Assembly (NCBI GenBank): GCA_001774455.1
Contig: MFAC01000034.1
Span: forward strand, 1-19,504
DNA from: Candidatus Campbellbacteria bacterium RIFCSPLOWO2_02_35_12
GTDB taxonomy: Bacteria > Patescibacteriota > Minisyncoccia > Phycocordibacterales > UBA2163
DNA: 19,504 bases
Direction: 5' to 3'
In this document: piece by piece, positions 1 through 7,154 of the stretch
Position numbering within the stretch: position 1 is the stretch's first letter
Layout: every line of letters begins with the position of its first letter
Translations under genes and position numbers: made by a program
The notes under the pieces: generated by a model
Seen by the model: the letters and a program-made list of their open reading frames with translations, nothing else
The model's database searches: none
Told to the model about the DNA's origin: nothing

Positions 1-408
1 CACAGACTGGATATGTGCGGTAAGGTCGCGCAGTTGCTGCTCCACCCGTTTGAGCCCGGTGATATCGGCCAATGTTGAGCGGCTCATCACGAAATTGCCG
101 TCCGGGTCATAAATGGCCGTCGCACTTATAAGTCCGCTCAACACCGTGCCATCCTTGCGGATCAGTTCGAGCTCAATATCATGGATAAATCCCAGCTTCA
201 TGAATTGCGGGAAAGTTTCATGAAAGGTCTGCCTGCTCTCGGGCGTAAGCAAATCCGTCAACTTCATTTTTCCGATCACCTCATCCCGCGCATAGCCCAG
301 CCACGCAAGTTCGGTCTCGTTGATCATGAGGATGGTGCCGTCCTTGTCCAGTGAGTGATAGCCGCAGGGAGCGTTGTTGTACAGGTCTTCAATTTTTTCC
401 GCAACGGC
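1..408 (-). CDS. PAS-domain signalling protein, internal fragment (foreign to the rest of the window)
   Basis: The minus strand is open for 136 codons with no start or stop inside, so both ends of the gene are missing. The reading holds a PAS fold: EDLYNNAPCGYHSLDKDG near the start, then NETELAWLGYARDEVIGK, a PAC-like part ending STLADITGLKRVEQQL, then the start of a linker helix. Such domains sit in sensor histidine kinases and diguanylate cyclases; the output domain is outside the window, so the class cannot be told. Base composition and codon use (many C/G third positions) differ sharply from everything after position 411. The minus frame hits a stop at 409-411, exactly where the AT-rich sequence begins. 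Most likely a piece of another organism joined by an assembly or amplification chimera. Confidence 0.75.
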
Positions 409-412
409 TTAT
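400..412. other. Sharp composition break, probable chimeric junction
   Basis: To the left, a GC-rich PAS frame runs on the minus strand up to 408. To the right, an AT-rich dprA 3' end runs on the plus strand from about 411. Both genes are cut at the same point and neither has a start or stop that belongs to it there. The exact joint cannot be fixed to the base because a few bases fit either side. Confidence 0.65.
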
Positions 413-700
413 GGTCCCCATATGCTCTTGCGGCTTGGCGCGACACCTATAACAAAAAGTAATGATATATTGGAAGCGCTTGGTCTTAATTTCAAAGATG
501 ATAATTCTCGGCAAAATATATTGTTTGAAAATCTATCAGAAAAAGAAAAGAAAATTGTGGAAATTTTAAAGACGCCTATGTCGCGCGACGAGCTTATAAC
601 GCGGCTTTCTTTACCTATTCAAGAAACAAATGTCATACTCTCAGCAATGGAAATAAAAGGAATTATAAAAGAACGAATGGGTGAAATACGAATATCTTAA
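411..700 (+). CDS. dprA: DNA processing protein DprA, C-terminal part only
   Basis: This is the 3' end of dprA (smf), the RecA loader that protects incoming single-stranded DNA during natural transformation. Visible are the end of the Rossmann-like DprA domain (YGPHMLLRLGATPIT, SNDILEALGL) and the C-terminal winged-helix domain (LSEKEKKIVEILKTPMSRDELITRLSLP, then a second helix and EIKGIIKERMGEIRIS). Roughly the first 200 or more residues are missing. The frame stays open upstream to 362, but that stretch is antisense to the PAS gene, so the real gene begins upstream of the joint in sequence not present here. The next gene starts 14 bases after the stop, suggesting an operon. The identification rests on the GxxxLLxxGAxPIT...DILE pattern plus the winged helix. 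Confidence 0.7.
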
Positions 701-713
701 ATTCAAAAATGAT

Positions 714-1232
714 ATGAAAAAAACCAAAAAAACAATAGGGCTCATAATAATATTCAAAGATAAAGAAAAATGTTTTACAGCCGCGCTCCAGATGCGTGGC
801 GGCTTTAATACTGAAAAAAATAAACCTGAAACATACAAAAACGCGAGCCAGCTCACTGTTCACGGCGGTATAAATAAAAAGGAAAATGAAATAGAAGCTC
901 TCCTGCGCGAAACAAAAGAAGAACTTGGCGCAAAATTCGCGAAAATCATTGAACTAAATAAAAATAAACTTATTGAAGTAAACAGAATAAAAAATGATAA
1001 AATATCTGTCGTCAACTTCGGACTTATACTTACAAAGATTGATTTGGATAAAATAAAAATAAATAAACAAACAGGCGGGAGTTTAAGATTGATTTCAAAA
1101 AATGAAATTCGTAACATTCGCGAGTTAAAACCGTCTGAAAAAACAAACGGTATTGCGGATAAAAATGAAATCGTGATGTTCTCTGATGATATTGAAGCGG
1201 TAAAATTAGCATTTGAAAAATTGACTAAATAA
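714..1232 (+). CDS. Nudix hydrolase
   Basis: A protein of 172 residues with a near-complete Nudix box at residues 51-73: G, five residues, E, seven residues, then RETKEELGA, which matches the GX5EX7REUXEEXGU pattern apart from a threonine at the hydrophobic position. The box forms the loop-helix-loop that binds Mg2+ and cleaves nucleoside diphosphates linked to another group. The substrate cannot be read from sequence. An in-frame GTG at 681 would add 11 residues and overlap dprA; ATG at 714, 14 bases after the dprA stop, is preferred because the Nudix core strand begins right after it. No clear Shine-Dalgarno is visible. A palindromic mobile element lies 32 bases after the stop, in the same orientation. 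Confidence 0.8.
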   Translation: MKKTKKTIGLIIIFKDKEKCFTAALQMRGGFNTEKNKPETYKNASQLTVHGGINKKENEIEALLRETKEELGAKFAKIIELNKNKLIEVNRIKNDKISVVNFGLILTKIDLDKIKINKQTGGSLRLISKNEIRNIRELKPSEKTNGIADKNEIVMFSDDIEAVKLAFEKLTK

Positions 1233-1264
1233 ATTTCATAGTGTATTTTGAATTGTAATAATGT

Positions 1265-1374
1265 CTATGAATTACGAAATGCAAAAATTTAGGTCTTCGG
1301 GTCGCAAAACCTCTTTATCTTCTAAATGTTTTTGCTCAAATAGACCGTAAATTTTTGCATTTCGTAATTCAAGA
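1265..1374 (+). mobile_element. MITE-like palindromic element, copy 1
   Basis: A 110-bp element with a 102-bp core (1269-1370). The outer 23 bases of the core are perfectly complementary to the last 23, followed by GGTC/GACC across a one-base bulge; an inner GCAAAA/TTTTGC pair closes a second hairpin. Flanks are ATAATGT (1258-1264) and ATAATAT (1375-1381), 6 of 7 identical, a likely target duplication. The right flank runs into the ATG of topA, so the element has replaced the native leader of topA. It carries no coding capacity. Confidence 0.85.
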
Positions 1375-1379
1375 ATAAT

Positions 1380-3569
1380 ATGAAACTTTTAATCGTTGAA
1401 TCGCCCGCGAAAGCAAAGACAATCACAAAATATTTAAATGATATTCCGAACCAAACGGAAAATTTTGTCGTAACTTCAAGTGTGGGGCATATTCGCGACT
1501 TGCCGAAAAATAATAAAAAAGCTATTGATATTGAAGGGGGTTTTATTCCTCATTATGAAATTAGCAAAGGCAAAGAAAAAGTAATAAATGATATAAAATC
1601 CAAAGCCAAAAAAGCAAGCGAGGTGCTTCTCGCGACCGACCCTGACCGCGAAGGCGAAGCAATCGCTTGGCACTTAAAAGAAGTTATAAATTTGAAAGAC
1701 CCGAAAAGGATTGTGTTTAATGAAATCACGAAAGACGCTGTGCAGGAAGCCATTAAACATCCAAGAAAAATTGATGATAAACTCCGCGAAGCTCAAGAGG
1801 CGCGACGCGTGCTTGACCGTCTTGTCGGATACGATCTCTCTGGACTTATTTGGAAAAAAGTCCGTTACGGACTCTCCGCGGGCAGAGTGCAGTCCCCCGC
1901 TCTTCGTATAATAATGGAGCGTGAACGAGAAATCAGAAATTTCAAACCTGAAAATTTTTGGACTATAAAGGCCGATGTTAAGAATAAAGCTGACCTGCAA
2001 TTTACTCTCACCTGCTCCAAAGAACCGAGAGAAGAGAAAGAAGCGCAAAGAATTATAGACATTGGAAAGTCCGGGAAATGGAGCGTGATAAATATAAAAG
2101 AAAATGAAATGAAACGGGCGCCGAGAGCTCCCTTTATAACTTCCACTCTTCAGCAGACAGCAAGCTCGCGGCTTGGTTTTGCTCCGTCAAAAACTATGAG
2201 TGTAGCGCAAAAACTTTATGAAGCGGGACACATTACTTATATGCGCACGGACAGTACTACTATGAGCAAACAAGCGCTTGGACAAATAACAAAAGTGATA
2301 AATGATAAATACGGAAAAGAATATTATCAGCCGCGCGTATTTGCTAAAAAAAGCAAACTGGCGCAAGAAGCGCATGAAGCGATACGGCCTTCTAATATAT
2401 TGAGAGAATACGCAGGCGCGGTGGAAGAGCAGAAAAAACTTTATCATCTGATTTGGCAAAGAACGGTCAGCTCGCAAATGACGGACGCAAAGCTCTTAAA
2501 AATGAAAATGGTTGCGAATGTGGATGGAGAAGAAAAAATACCTGATTTCACTGTAAACGGCTCTCAAACGCTTTTTGACGGATGGTTAAAAGCAGACTCT
2601 GCCGCGCATGGCGAAGATATAGAGCTTCCAAAAGCAACCATTGGCGAAACATTAAAACTCGCTGAAATACGCTCGGAAGCAAAACAAACTCAACCACCTT
2701 TCAGATACACCGAAGCCGGGCTTATTAAAGAACTTGAAAAAAGAGGAATAGGCAGGCCTTCCACTTACGCGTCTATTATGCGCACGCTTGCCATTCGCGG
2801 TTATGTAAAGAAAGAAGGTAAAACGCTTTTTCCGACAGACACGGGAGATGTGGTAAGTTCATTTCTTGAAAATCATTTTGAAAAATACATAAGCGACTCT
2901 TTCACCGCGGAGATGGAAAATGAGCTTGATGAAATAGCGGACGGCAAACGAGAATATGTCAAAACGCTTTCTGATTTCTACAAACCGTTTATAAAAGATG
3001 TAAACTCAAAAAAAGACACGGAGAAAATCACAAATTTAGGCGATGCGCCTGAAGAATTCAGATGTCCGAAATGCAATGCTAATATGATCATAAAACTGGG
3101 AAAGACCGGAAAATTTTTAAGTTGTTCGCTATTCCCGAACTGTAACGGCGGAAGAACAATTGACGGAAAAGAACTTGAAGGACCAAAAGAAACAGGAGAA
3201 AATTGCCCTAAATGCAAAAATGGAAAGCTTGTGGAACGCGACGGCAGATTCGGCAGATTTATTTCCTGCAATAATTATCCCAAATGTAAATTTATAAAAA
3301 CAAGTCCTGAGGAAGAAGCAAGAGCGCGCACGGGTATAGTATGTCCCGTATGCAAAGACGGCGATATGTCGGAAAGACGAGGCAAGTTTGGAATTTTCTA
3401 TAGTTGTTCAAATTATCCAAAATGCAAATACGCCATTAAAGCAAGACCGACAGGCAATCTCTGCTCGCTGTGCAAATCGCTTACGATGGAAGGCACAAAG
3501 ACAATACCGGAGAGATGCTCCGACAAAACCTGCCCAAACCACAATCCGCATAAATTGAAAAAAAAATAA
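1380..3569 (+). CDS. topA: DNA topoisomerase I (type IA)
   Basis: Relaxes negatively supercoiled DNA by transient single-strand cleavage. The 729-residue protein starts with the Toprim domain (LLIVESPAKAKTI; acidic triad D87, D89, E91 in ATDPDREGEA). The active-site tyrosine is Y287 in GHITYMRTDST, and the strand-binding segment GRPSTYASIMRTL follows. The C-terminus from residue 562 holds four zinc-ribbon modules: three of the CPxC...SCxxxPxC type and a last, irregular one (CSLCKS...CSDKTCP). This is the full arrangement expected for the family. The ATG lies 5 bases from the end of a MITE-like element, so no native ribosome binding site is visible and the transcript must start in or before the element. 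A strong terminator follows the stop. Confidence 0.97.
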   Translation: MKLLIVESPAKAKTITKYLNDIPNQTENFVVTSSVGHIRDLPKNNKKAIDIEGGFIPHYEISKGKEKVINDIKSKAKKASEVLLATDPDREGEAIAWHLKEVINLKDPKRIVFNEITKDAVQEAIKHPRKIDDKLREAQEARRVLDRLVGYDLSGLIWKKVRYGLSAGRVQSPALRIIMEREREIRNFKPENFWTIKADVKNKADLQFTLTCSKEPREEKEAQRIIDIGKSGKWSVINIKENEMKRAPRAPFITSTLQQTASSRLGFAPSKTMSVAQKLYEAGHITYMRTDSTTMSKQALGQITKVINDKYGKEYYQPRVFAKKSKLAQEAHEAIRPSNILREYAGAVEEQKKLYHLIWQRTVSSQMTDAKLLKMKMVANVDGEEKIPDFTVNGSQTLFDGWLKADSAAHGEDIELPKATIGETLKLAEIRSEAKQTQPPFRYTEAGLIKELEKRGIGRPSTYASIMRTLAIRGYVKKEGKTLFPTDTGDVVSSFLENHFEKYISDSFTAEMENELDEIADGKREYVKTLSDFYKPFIKDVNSKKDTEKITNLGDAPEEFRCPKCNANMIIKLGKTGKFLSCSLFPNCNGGRTIDGKELEGPKETGENCPKCKNGKLVERDGRFGRFISCNNYPKCKFIKTSPEEEARARTGIVCPVCKDGDMSERRGKFGIFYSCSNYPKCKYAIKARPTGNLCSLCKSLTMEGTKTIPERCSDKTCPNHNPHKLKKK

Positions 3570-3606
3570 AAACCCCATACAAACAAGATGTTTGTATGGG
3601 GTTTTG
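3569..3606 (+). terminator. Rho-independent terminator after topA
   Basis: A perfect 12-bp stem, CCCCATACAAAC (3573-3584) with GTTTGTATGGGG (3590-3601), has a 5-base loop. It is flanked by AAAA and TTTT, so it could work in both directions. It begins directly after the topA stop codon. Confidence 0.85.
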
Positions 3607-3667
3607 AAGAAAATTTAAAAAAACAGGGTGCGGTGAGTCTCATTTTTATCTTTTGCAAAGATAGAGA

Positions 3668-3907
3668 TGTATATGTGTATAAATATACTAAAAACAATTA
3701 AAGAAGAGAAGTTAAGGTGGGTGTTACCGGATAGCAAACAAAGAGATAAAGATTAAGGACGCGGTTAAAGTATGTCCACATAGCCAAAGGAGTTTGGAAC
3801 GATGGCTGGCTGAATACAGAAAATACGGAGAAATAGGGCTGGAACCGTATATATATAGGTCAGACTTATATATAATCTATCGTGAATTACGAAACGCAAA
3901 AATTTAG
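3668..3907 (+). pseudogene. IS transposase/integrase remnant, N-terminal helix-turn-helix part, frameshifted
   Basis: From ATG 3668 one frame reads ILKTIKEEKLRWVLP and then leaves the family. Shifting by one base at about 3729 (an apparent extra G in ccggata) continues as IANKEIKIKDAVKVCPHSQ and RSLERWLAEYRKYGEIGLEP. Together they form the N-terminal helix-turn-helix of an IS481/IS3-like transposase, as I recall it from Patescibacteria. The catalytic DDE domain is absent. After GLEP the sequence leaves the family. The frame then enters MITE copy 2, which supplies the ending ELRNAKI and a stop; without that insertion it would stop at SDLYII. This is a dead fragment. It is the only recognisable transposase trace in the window apart from a doubtful one at 11720. 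Confidence 0.6.
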
Positions 3908-3989
3908 GTCCTCGGGTCGCAAAATTTCTTTGTCTTCTAAATGTTTTTGCTCAACCAGACCATAAATTTTTGCGTTTCGTAATTCACAG
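3880..3989 (+). mobile_element. MITE-like palindromic element, copy 2
   Basis: 110 bp, flanked by exact 7-bp repeats TAATCTA at 3873-3879 and 3990-3996. The terminal stem is perfect. It has GAAACGC on the left and GCGTTTC on the right where copies 1 and 4 have GAAATGC and GCATTTC, a compensatory T:A to C:G change that keeps the pairing. Confidence 0.9.
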
Positions 3990-4006
3990 TAATCTAATAT
4001 TTTTCT

Positions 4007-4034
4007 ATTGTCTAATTCGCGTGAATTAGATAAT
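4007..4034 (+). promoter_or_regulatory. Hairpin in the rel leader region
   Basis: ATTGTCTAATTC (4007-4018) pairs with GAATTAGATAAT (4023-4034) around a 4-base loop, 12 pairs with one G-T wobble. It ends 35 bases before the rel start. It lacks a T-run, so it is not a standard terminator; a role in expression of rel is only a possibility. Confidence 0.4.
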
Positions 4035-4069
4035 ATTGCAATAAACAATTAAAAGAATAAAATACTTTT

Positions 4070-5668
4070 ATGAATATCCGAGATATATTAAACCTAATGT
4101 CCACGGTATCAGAGGAAGACAAAAAACTCGTAACAGCGGCTTATCAATTTGCCGAGCACGCACACATCAATCATAAGAGAAATTCCGGGGAACCGTATAT
4201 GCTCCATCTATATGAGGTCGCAAAAATTCTTGCCGGACTCGGTATGGGGGCAAAGACAATATCGGCCGGACTTTTACACGATACTATTGAAGATGTCGGT
4301 ATTACAGAAAAAGAATTGGAAGAAAAATTTGGCAGTGAAATCACTAATCTCGTGCAAGGCGTAACGGAACTTGGAATGCTTCACTATCGCGGAGTAAAAA
4401 AACACGCAGAAAGTTTGCGCAAACTTTTTGTCGTAACATCTCAAGATATTCGCGTGCTTATCATAAAACTTTCCGACCGTCTGCATAATATGCGAACGCT
4501 CAAATACAATAATAAAGAAAGCCAACAAAGAAACGCCATTGAGACACTTGAAATATACGCGCAAATCGCGGACAGACTCGGTATGGGACAAATAAAAGGA
4601 GAGCTTGAAGACCTTGCTTTTCCGTATGTTTATCCTGATAAATATACGGAAATACTGCAATTGCGTAAACAAAAAAATAAAGAGAAAATAAAAAAACTTA
4701 TAAAAATAAACAAATCTATAAAGAAAGAGCTTGTAAAAAATAATATAATAAATTTTAAGACGGACTATAGAATGAAACGGCTTTACAGTTTATATCAAAA
4801 ATTAGAAAGAAAAGATAAAAATATTGACAGAGTAAGGGACATATCGGCTCTTAGAATTATTGTACCGACCATAGACGACTGTTACAAAACTCTCGGAATT
4901 ATTCATAGCGTTTGGAGACCGCTTCCGGGAAAAATCAAAGATTATATCGCTGTTCCCCGTCCAAACGGATACAAAAGTCTACATACTACGATTTTTACAG
5001 GCGACGGCGGCTTGATAGAAATACAAATTCGTACGGAAGAAATGCATCAAGAAGCAGAATACGGTATTGCTTCTCATCTTTCTTATAAAAAAAGTTTTGA
5101 AAAAAATAAAAAAAACGAATCCAATCAATCGTGGATAAGAAAACTGCTTTCTTCAAGAATAGCTAATCGCATAAAAGATTTCAGAAATGAAATTGTTAAC
5201 AGTAAAAAAGATAATAAAAAAATTTTAAGTAAAAATAAAAAATTGGCCTACAAACTTCCTTACTTAACGGAAAATATTCCGAGATGGATTAAACAAATAG
5301 CGGAGGAACAGAAAAGTATTCCGAAGTCAAAAGAATTTCTTGATGACTTAAAAACTGATTTTTTTAATTACAGAGTTTTTGTTTTTACTCCTAAAGGCGA
5401 TGTCATAGACTTGCCTATTGATTCAAGCCCGATTGATTTCGCGTATGCCGTGCATTCTGATATCGGAAATCATATATCCGGAGTAAAAGTCAATGATAAA
5501 TTTGTAACGCTTAATACAAAACTTAAAAATGGAGATATTGTTGAGATACAAATAAAAAAAACGAGCAGTCCCACCGCTAAATGGATTGATATGTCTAAAA
5601 CATCCACTGCGCGTAGAAATATACGAAACGCTATAATAGACTGTAAATTACGAAACGCAAAAATTTAG
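4070..5668 (+). CDS. rel: Bifunctional (p)ppGpp synthetase/hydrolase, Rel/SpoT family, without ACT domain
   Basis: Makes and degrades the stringent-response alarmone (p)ppGpp. The hydrolase HD domain covers about residues 20-180, with H46, HDTIED at 70-75 and D136 in KLSDRLHNM. The synthetase domain spans about 230-340 (RVRDISALRIIV, KIKDYIAVPRPNGYKSLHTT, EIQIRTEEMHQEAEYGIASH). The KIKD segment resembles the RxKD motif of bifunctional Rel enzymes rather than ExDD of monofunctional RelA. A TGS domain lies at about 434-495 (VFVFTPKGDVIDLPI, DFAYAVHSDIGN). At 532 residues it ends shortly after TGS, lacking the zinc-finger and ACT regulatory domains of the usual ~730-residue protein. The last residues CKLRNAKI are encoded by MITE copy 3, which inserted into the 3' end of the gene. 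It converges on parB. Confidence 0.93.
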   Translation: MNIRDILNLMSTVSEEDKKLVTAAYQFAEHAHINHKRNSGEPYMLHLYEVAKILAGLGMGAKTISAGLLHDTIEDVGITEKELEEKFGSEITNLVQGVTELGMLHYRGVKKHAESLRKLFVVTSQDIRVLIIKLSDRLHNMRTLKYNNKESQQRNAIETLEIYAQIADRLGMGQIKGELEDLAFPYVYPDKYTEILQLRKQKNKEKIKKLIKINKSIKKELVKNNIINFKTDYRMKRLYSLYQKLERKDKNIDRVRDISALRIIVPTIDDCYKTLGIIHSVWRPLPGKIKDYIAVPRPNGYKSLHTTIFTGDGGLIEIQIRTEEMHQEAEYGIASHLSYKKSFEKNKKNESNQSWIRKLLSSRIANRIKDFRNEIVNSKKDNKKILSKNKKLAYKLPYLTENIPRWIKQIAEEQKSIPKSKEFLDDLKTDFFNYRVFVFTPKGDVIDLPIDSSPIDFAYAVHSDIGNHISGVKVNDKFVTLNTKLKNGDIVEIQIKKTSSPTAKWIDMSKTSTARRNIRNAIIDCKLRNAKI

Positions 5669-5750
5669 GTCCGCGAATCGCAAAATCTCTTTGTCTTCTA
5701 AATGTTTTTGCTCAAATAGACCATAAATTTTTGTGTTTCGTAATTCAAGA
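5641..5750 (+). mobile_element. MITE-like palindromic element, copy 3, inserted in the 3' end of rel
   Basis: 110 bp between exact direct repeats TAATAGA at 5634-5640 and 5751-5757 (8 bp if the preceding A is counted). Reading rel through the insertion gives the codons for CKLRNAKI and a TAG stop. Removing the element and one repeat restores an open frame that would end EHKTTSSSAKIR-stop. Confidence 0.9.
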
Positions 5751-5790
5751 TAATAGAACATAAAACAACAAGCTCTTCCGCAAAAATCAG

Positions 5791-5819
5791 ATAAAAAATT
5801 ATATTGAAAAATTTTTTAT
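5791..5819. terminator. AT-rich hairpin between convergent rel and parB
   Basis: ATAAAAAATT (5791-5800) pairs with AATTTTTTAT (5810-5819) around a 9-base loop. It overlaps the parB stop codon and lies between two convergent genes, so it could end transcription from both sides. The stem is purely A/T, hence weak. Confidence 0.45.
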
Positions 5820-6758
5820 TGAATACAAATCCTCGTCTGTATCTATTGTTTCTTTTTCTTCTTTGGACCTGTCGTCTATTATTTCCTCTTTGGATTCAGG
5901 TGTTTGAAGAAGAACCGGGTTTTCAGCGTCTTTTTTGTTTAAAATATCAAAAATTCCGCGCAAATCTTCATCTGAAAAAAAATCTATTGTAACTTTTCCG
6001 CCTATCTCTTTTTTTTCTATTTGCACTCTCGCTCCTAATGTTTCGGTAAGTTTATTTTCAAGCTCTATTATTTCAGGGTCAAAATTTCGCGAATGTTTTC
6101 TTATCCTATCTACGGCAATTCTTCTTGAAATAGCCTCTGCTTCCCGTACTGTGAGTTTCTTTATTACTATCTCTTTAAAAAGAGTTGTTTGCTCTTCCGG
6201 CTTACCCACAAGCATCATTAGTGGCCTTGCATGACCTTCCGTTATCCCGCCTTCAGAAACAGCTTTCTGTATTTCTTCGGGGAGAGAAAGAAGTCGTATT
6301 GTGTTTGAAACATATTCTCTGCTTTTTCCCACTTTCTGCGCGACTTCAATATGCTTAAAATTAAATTCATTCACAAGACGAGAAAAAGCGAAGGCTCTGT
6401 CCATTGGATTTAAATCTTCTCTTTGAATATTTTCTATAATGGCAATTTCAAGTTTTACTCTACCGTCATCTTCCATTGTTTTTATAATCACAGGAACTTG
6501 GTTGATACCCGCAAGATAAGATGCCCTTAATCGTCTTTCACCTGCAATTAATTCATAATTCACGGATAAACCTCCGTCATCCGTCTGATATTCTTTCCGC
6601 GTTACCACAAGTGGCTGAAGCACTCCATATTGGCGAATAGAATCGGCTAAATCCTGTAATTTTACGGGATTAAATTCGCGCCGCGGCTGATAAGGGTTTG
6701 GCTGTATTTTTTCAAGCTCAACCCAATATATTGAATCATTGTGGAATCTCTGTGTCAT
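5799..6758 (-). CDS. parB: Chromosome partitioning protein ParB/Spo0J
   Basis: A ParB-family CTPase and DNA clamp that loads at parS and helps segregate the chromosome with ParA and SMC. The 319-residue protein has the N-terminal CTP-binding domain with NPYQPRREF near 21, GERRLRAS at 73-80 and ENIQREDLNP at 109-118. A central helix-turn-helix follows (EVAQKVGKSREYVSNTIRLL, about 138-157), then LPEEIQKAVSEGGITEGHARPL, and a C-terminal part (about 235-285) typical of the dimerisation domain. The tail of about 35 residues is acidic and probably disordered. parA is not beside it, and I saw no parS-like 16-mer in the window. The ATG is about 5 bases below the predicted transcription start, so the mRNA is nearly leaderless. 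Confidence 0.95.
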   Translation of the reverse strand: MTQRFHNDSIYWVELEKIQPNPYQPRREFNPVKLQDLADSIRQYGVLQPLVVTRKEYQTDDGGLSVNYELIAGERRLRASYLAGINQVPVIIKTMEDDGRVKLEIAIIENIQREDLNPMDRAFAFSRLVNEFNFKHIEVAQKVGKSREYVSNTIRLLSLPEEIQKAVSEGGITEGHARPLMMLVGKPEEQTTLFKEIVIKKLTVREAEAISRRIAVDRIRKHSRNFDPEIIELENKLTETLGARVQIEKKEIGGKVTIDFFSDEDLRGIFDILNKKDAENPVLLQTPESKEEIIDDRSKEEKETIDTDEDLYSIKNFSI

Positions 6759-6769
6759 ATTTTATAATT

Positions 6770-6797
6770 ATTGTATCATATAAAATAAACTCGGCAA
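6770..6797 (-). promoter_or_regulatory. parB promoter
   Basis: On the minus strand: -35 TTGCCG (6797-6792), a 16-base spacer and -10 TACAAT (6775-6770) preceded by TGA, an extended -10. The predicted start is near 6763 and the parB ATG is at 6758. Confidence 0.6.
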
Positions 6798-6822
6798 AAA
6801 TTTTTGCATGCAATAACATAAA

Positions 6823-6850
6823 TTGATTTATACAAAAAATTAAGTATTAT
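6823..6850 (+). promoter_or_regulatory. tRNA-Leu promoter
   Basis: -35-like TTGATT (6823-6828), a 16-base spacer and -10 TATTAT (6845-6850). Transcription would begin about 10 bases before the tRNA. The region is very AT-rich, so alternative boxes exist. Confidence 0.4.
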
Positions 6851-6866
6851 TATATTTATTGTCTTT

Positions 6867-6948
6867 GCCCGGGTGGCGGAATTGGTAGACGCGCGCGACT
6901 CAAAATCGCGTGGGGTAACCCATGAGAGTTCGATTCTCTCCTCGGGCA
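6867..6948 (+). tRNA. tRNA-Leu, anticodon CAA
   Basis: A class II tRNA of 82 bases with discriminator A. The acceptor GCCCGGG pairs with CTCGGGC (one G-T). The D arm contains AATTGGTAGACGC. The anticodon stem CGCGA/TCGCG encloses loop CTCAAAA with anticodon CAA (reads UUG). The variable arm is TGGGGTAACCCA-like and the T arm GAGAG-TTCGATT-CTCTC. CCA is not encoded here: the gene is followed by CA then AAATAATG. A second copy of the last 18 bases plus a C, this time followed by CA to give an encoded CCA, lies 205 bases downstream. Confidence 0.95.
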
Positions 6949-7154
6949 CAAAATAATGAGAACAATGCGGAGCATTGGGCAACTATATTTTTGCAACCGA
7001 TGAAGAGAATCGAAACAAGGCGACGTGAAGCCGACTCCGAAACTCCGAAACGAAAGGAGGCGAGCCGCCGAGCGGGGGCTGAGGCTCGTTTGTATTTTGA
7101 GAACGGAGCGAATCAAAATATTTACGAGTGGTAGCCGATTCTCTCCTCGGGCAC
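6931..7154 (+). other. Small insert bounded by a 19-bp direct repeat of the tRNA-Leu 3' end
   Basis: The 19-mer cgattctctcctcgggcac occurs at 6931-6949 (T-loop to discriminator plus one C) and again at 7136-7154. Between them lie 186 bases that are GC-richer than the surroundings. They include a hairpin at 6963-6977 (CAATGC/GCATTG), an inverted copy of part of the T arm (gagaatcgaa, 7005-7014), and a hairpin at 7085-7128 (CTCGT/ACGAG and TATTTTGA/TCAAAATA). No gene is visible. The geometry is that of attL/attR around an element integrated in a tRNA 3' end, but it is too small for an integrase, so it is a remnant, a satellite, or an RNA-coding insert. The downstream copy keeps CCA, the tRNA copy does not. 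Confidence 0.6.

Noticed and set aside
374..410. A TTG start for a complete short DprA-like protein at 374
   Set aside because: The first 12 codons are antisense to the PAS gene and lie left of the composition break; the start is an accident of the joint.
5641..5750. Palindromic element as a simple rho-independent terminator
   Set aside because: The stem is long and no T-run follows in any copy; fixed length and target duplications point to a mobile element, though an effect on 3' ends remains possible.
5799..6797. A parS site near parB
   Set aside because: No sequence close to the 16-bp consensus TGTTTCACGTGAAACA was seen by eye in the window.
6867..7154. Intron inside tRNA-Leu
   Set aside because: The tRNA is complete before the insert and the 3' end is duplicated, not split, so an integration-type event fits better than an intron.
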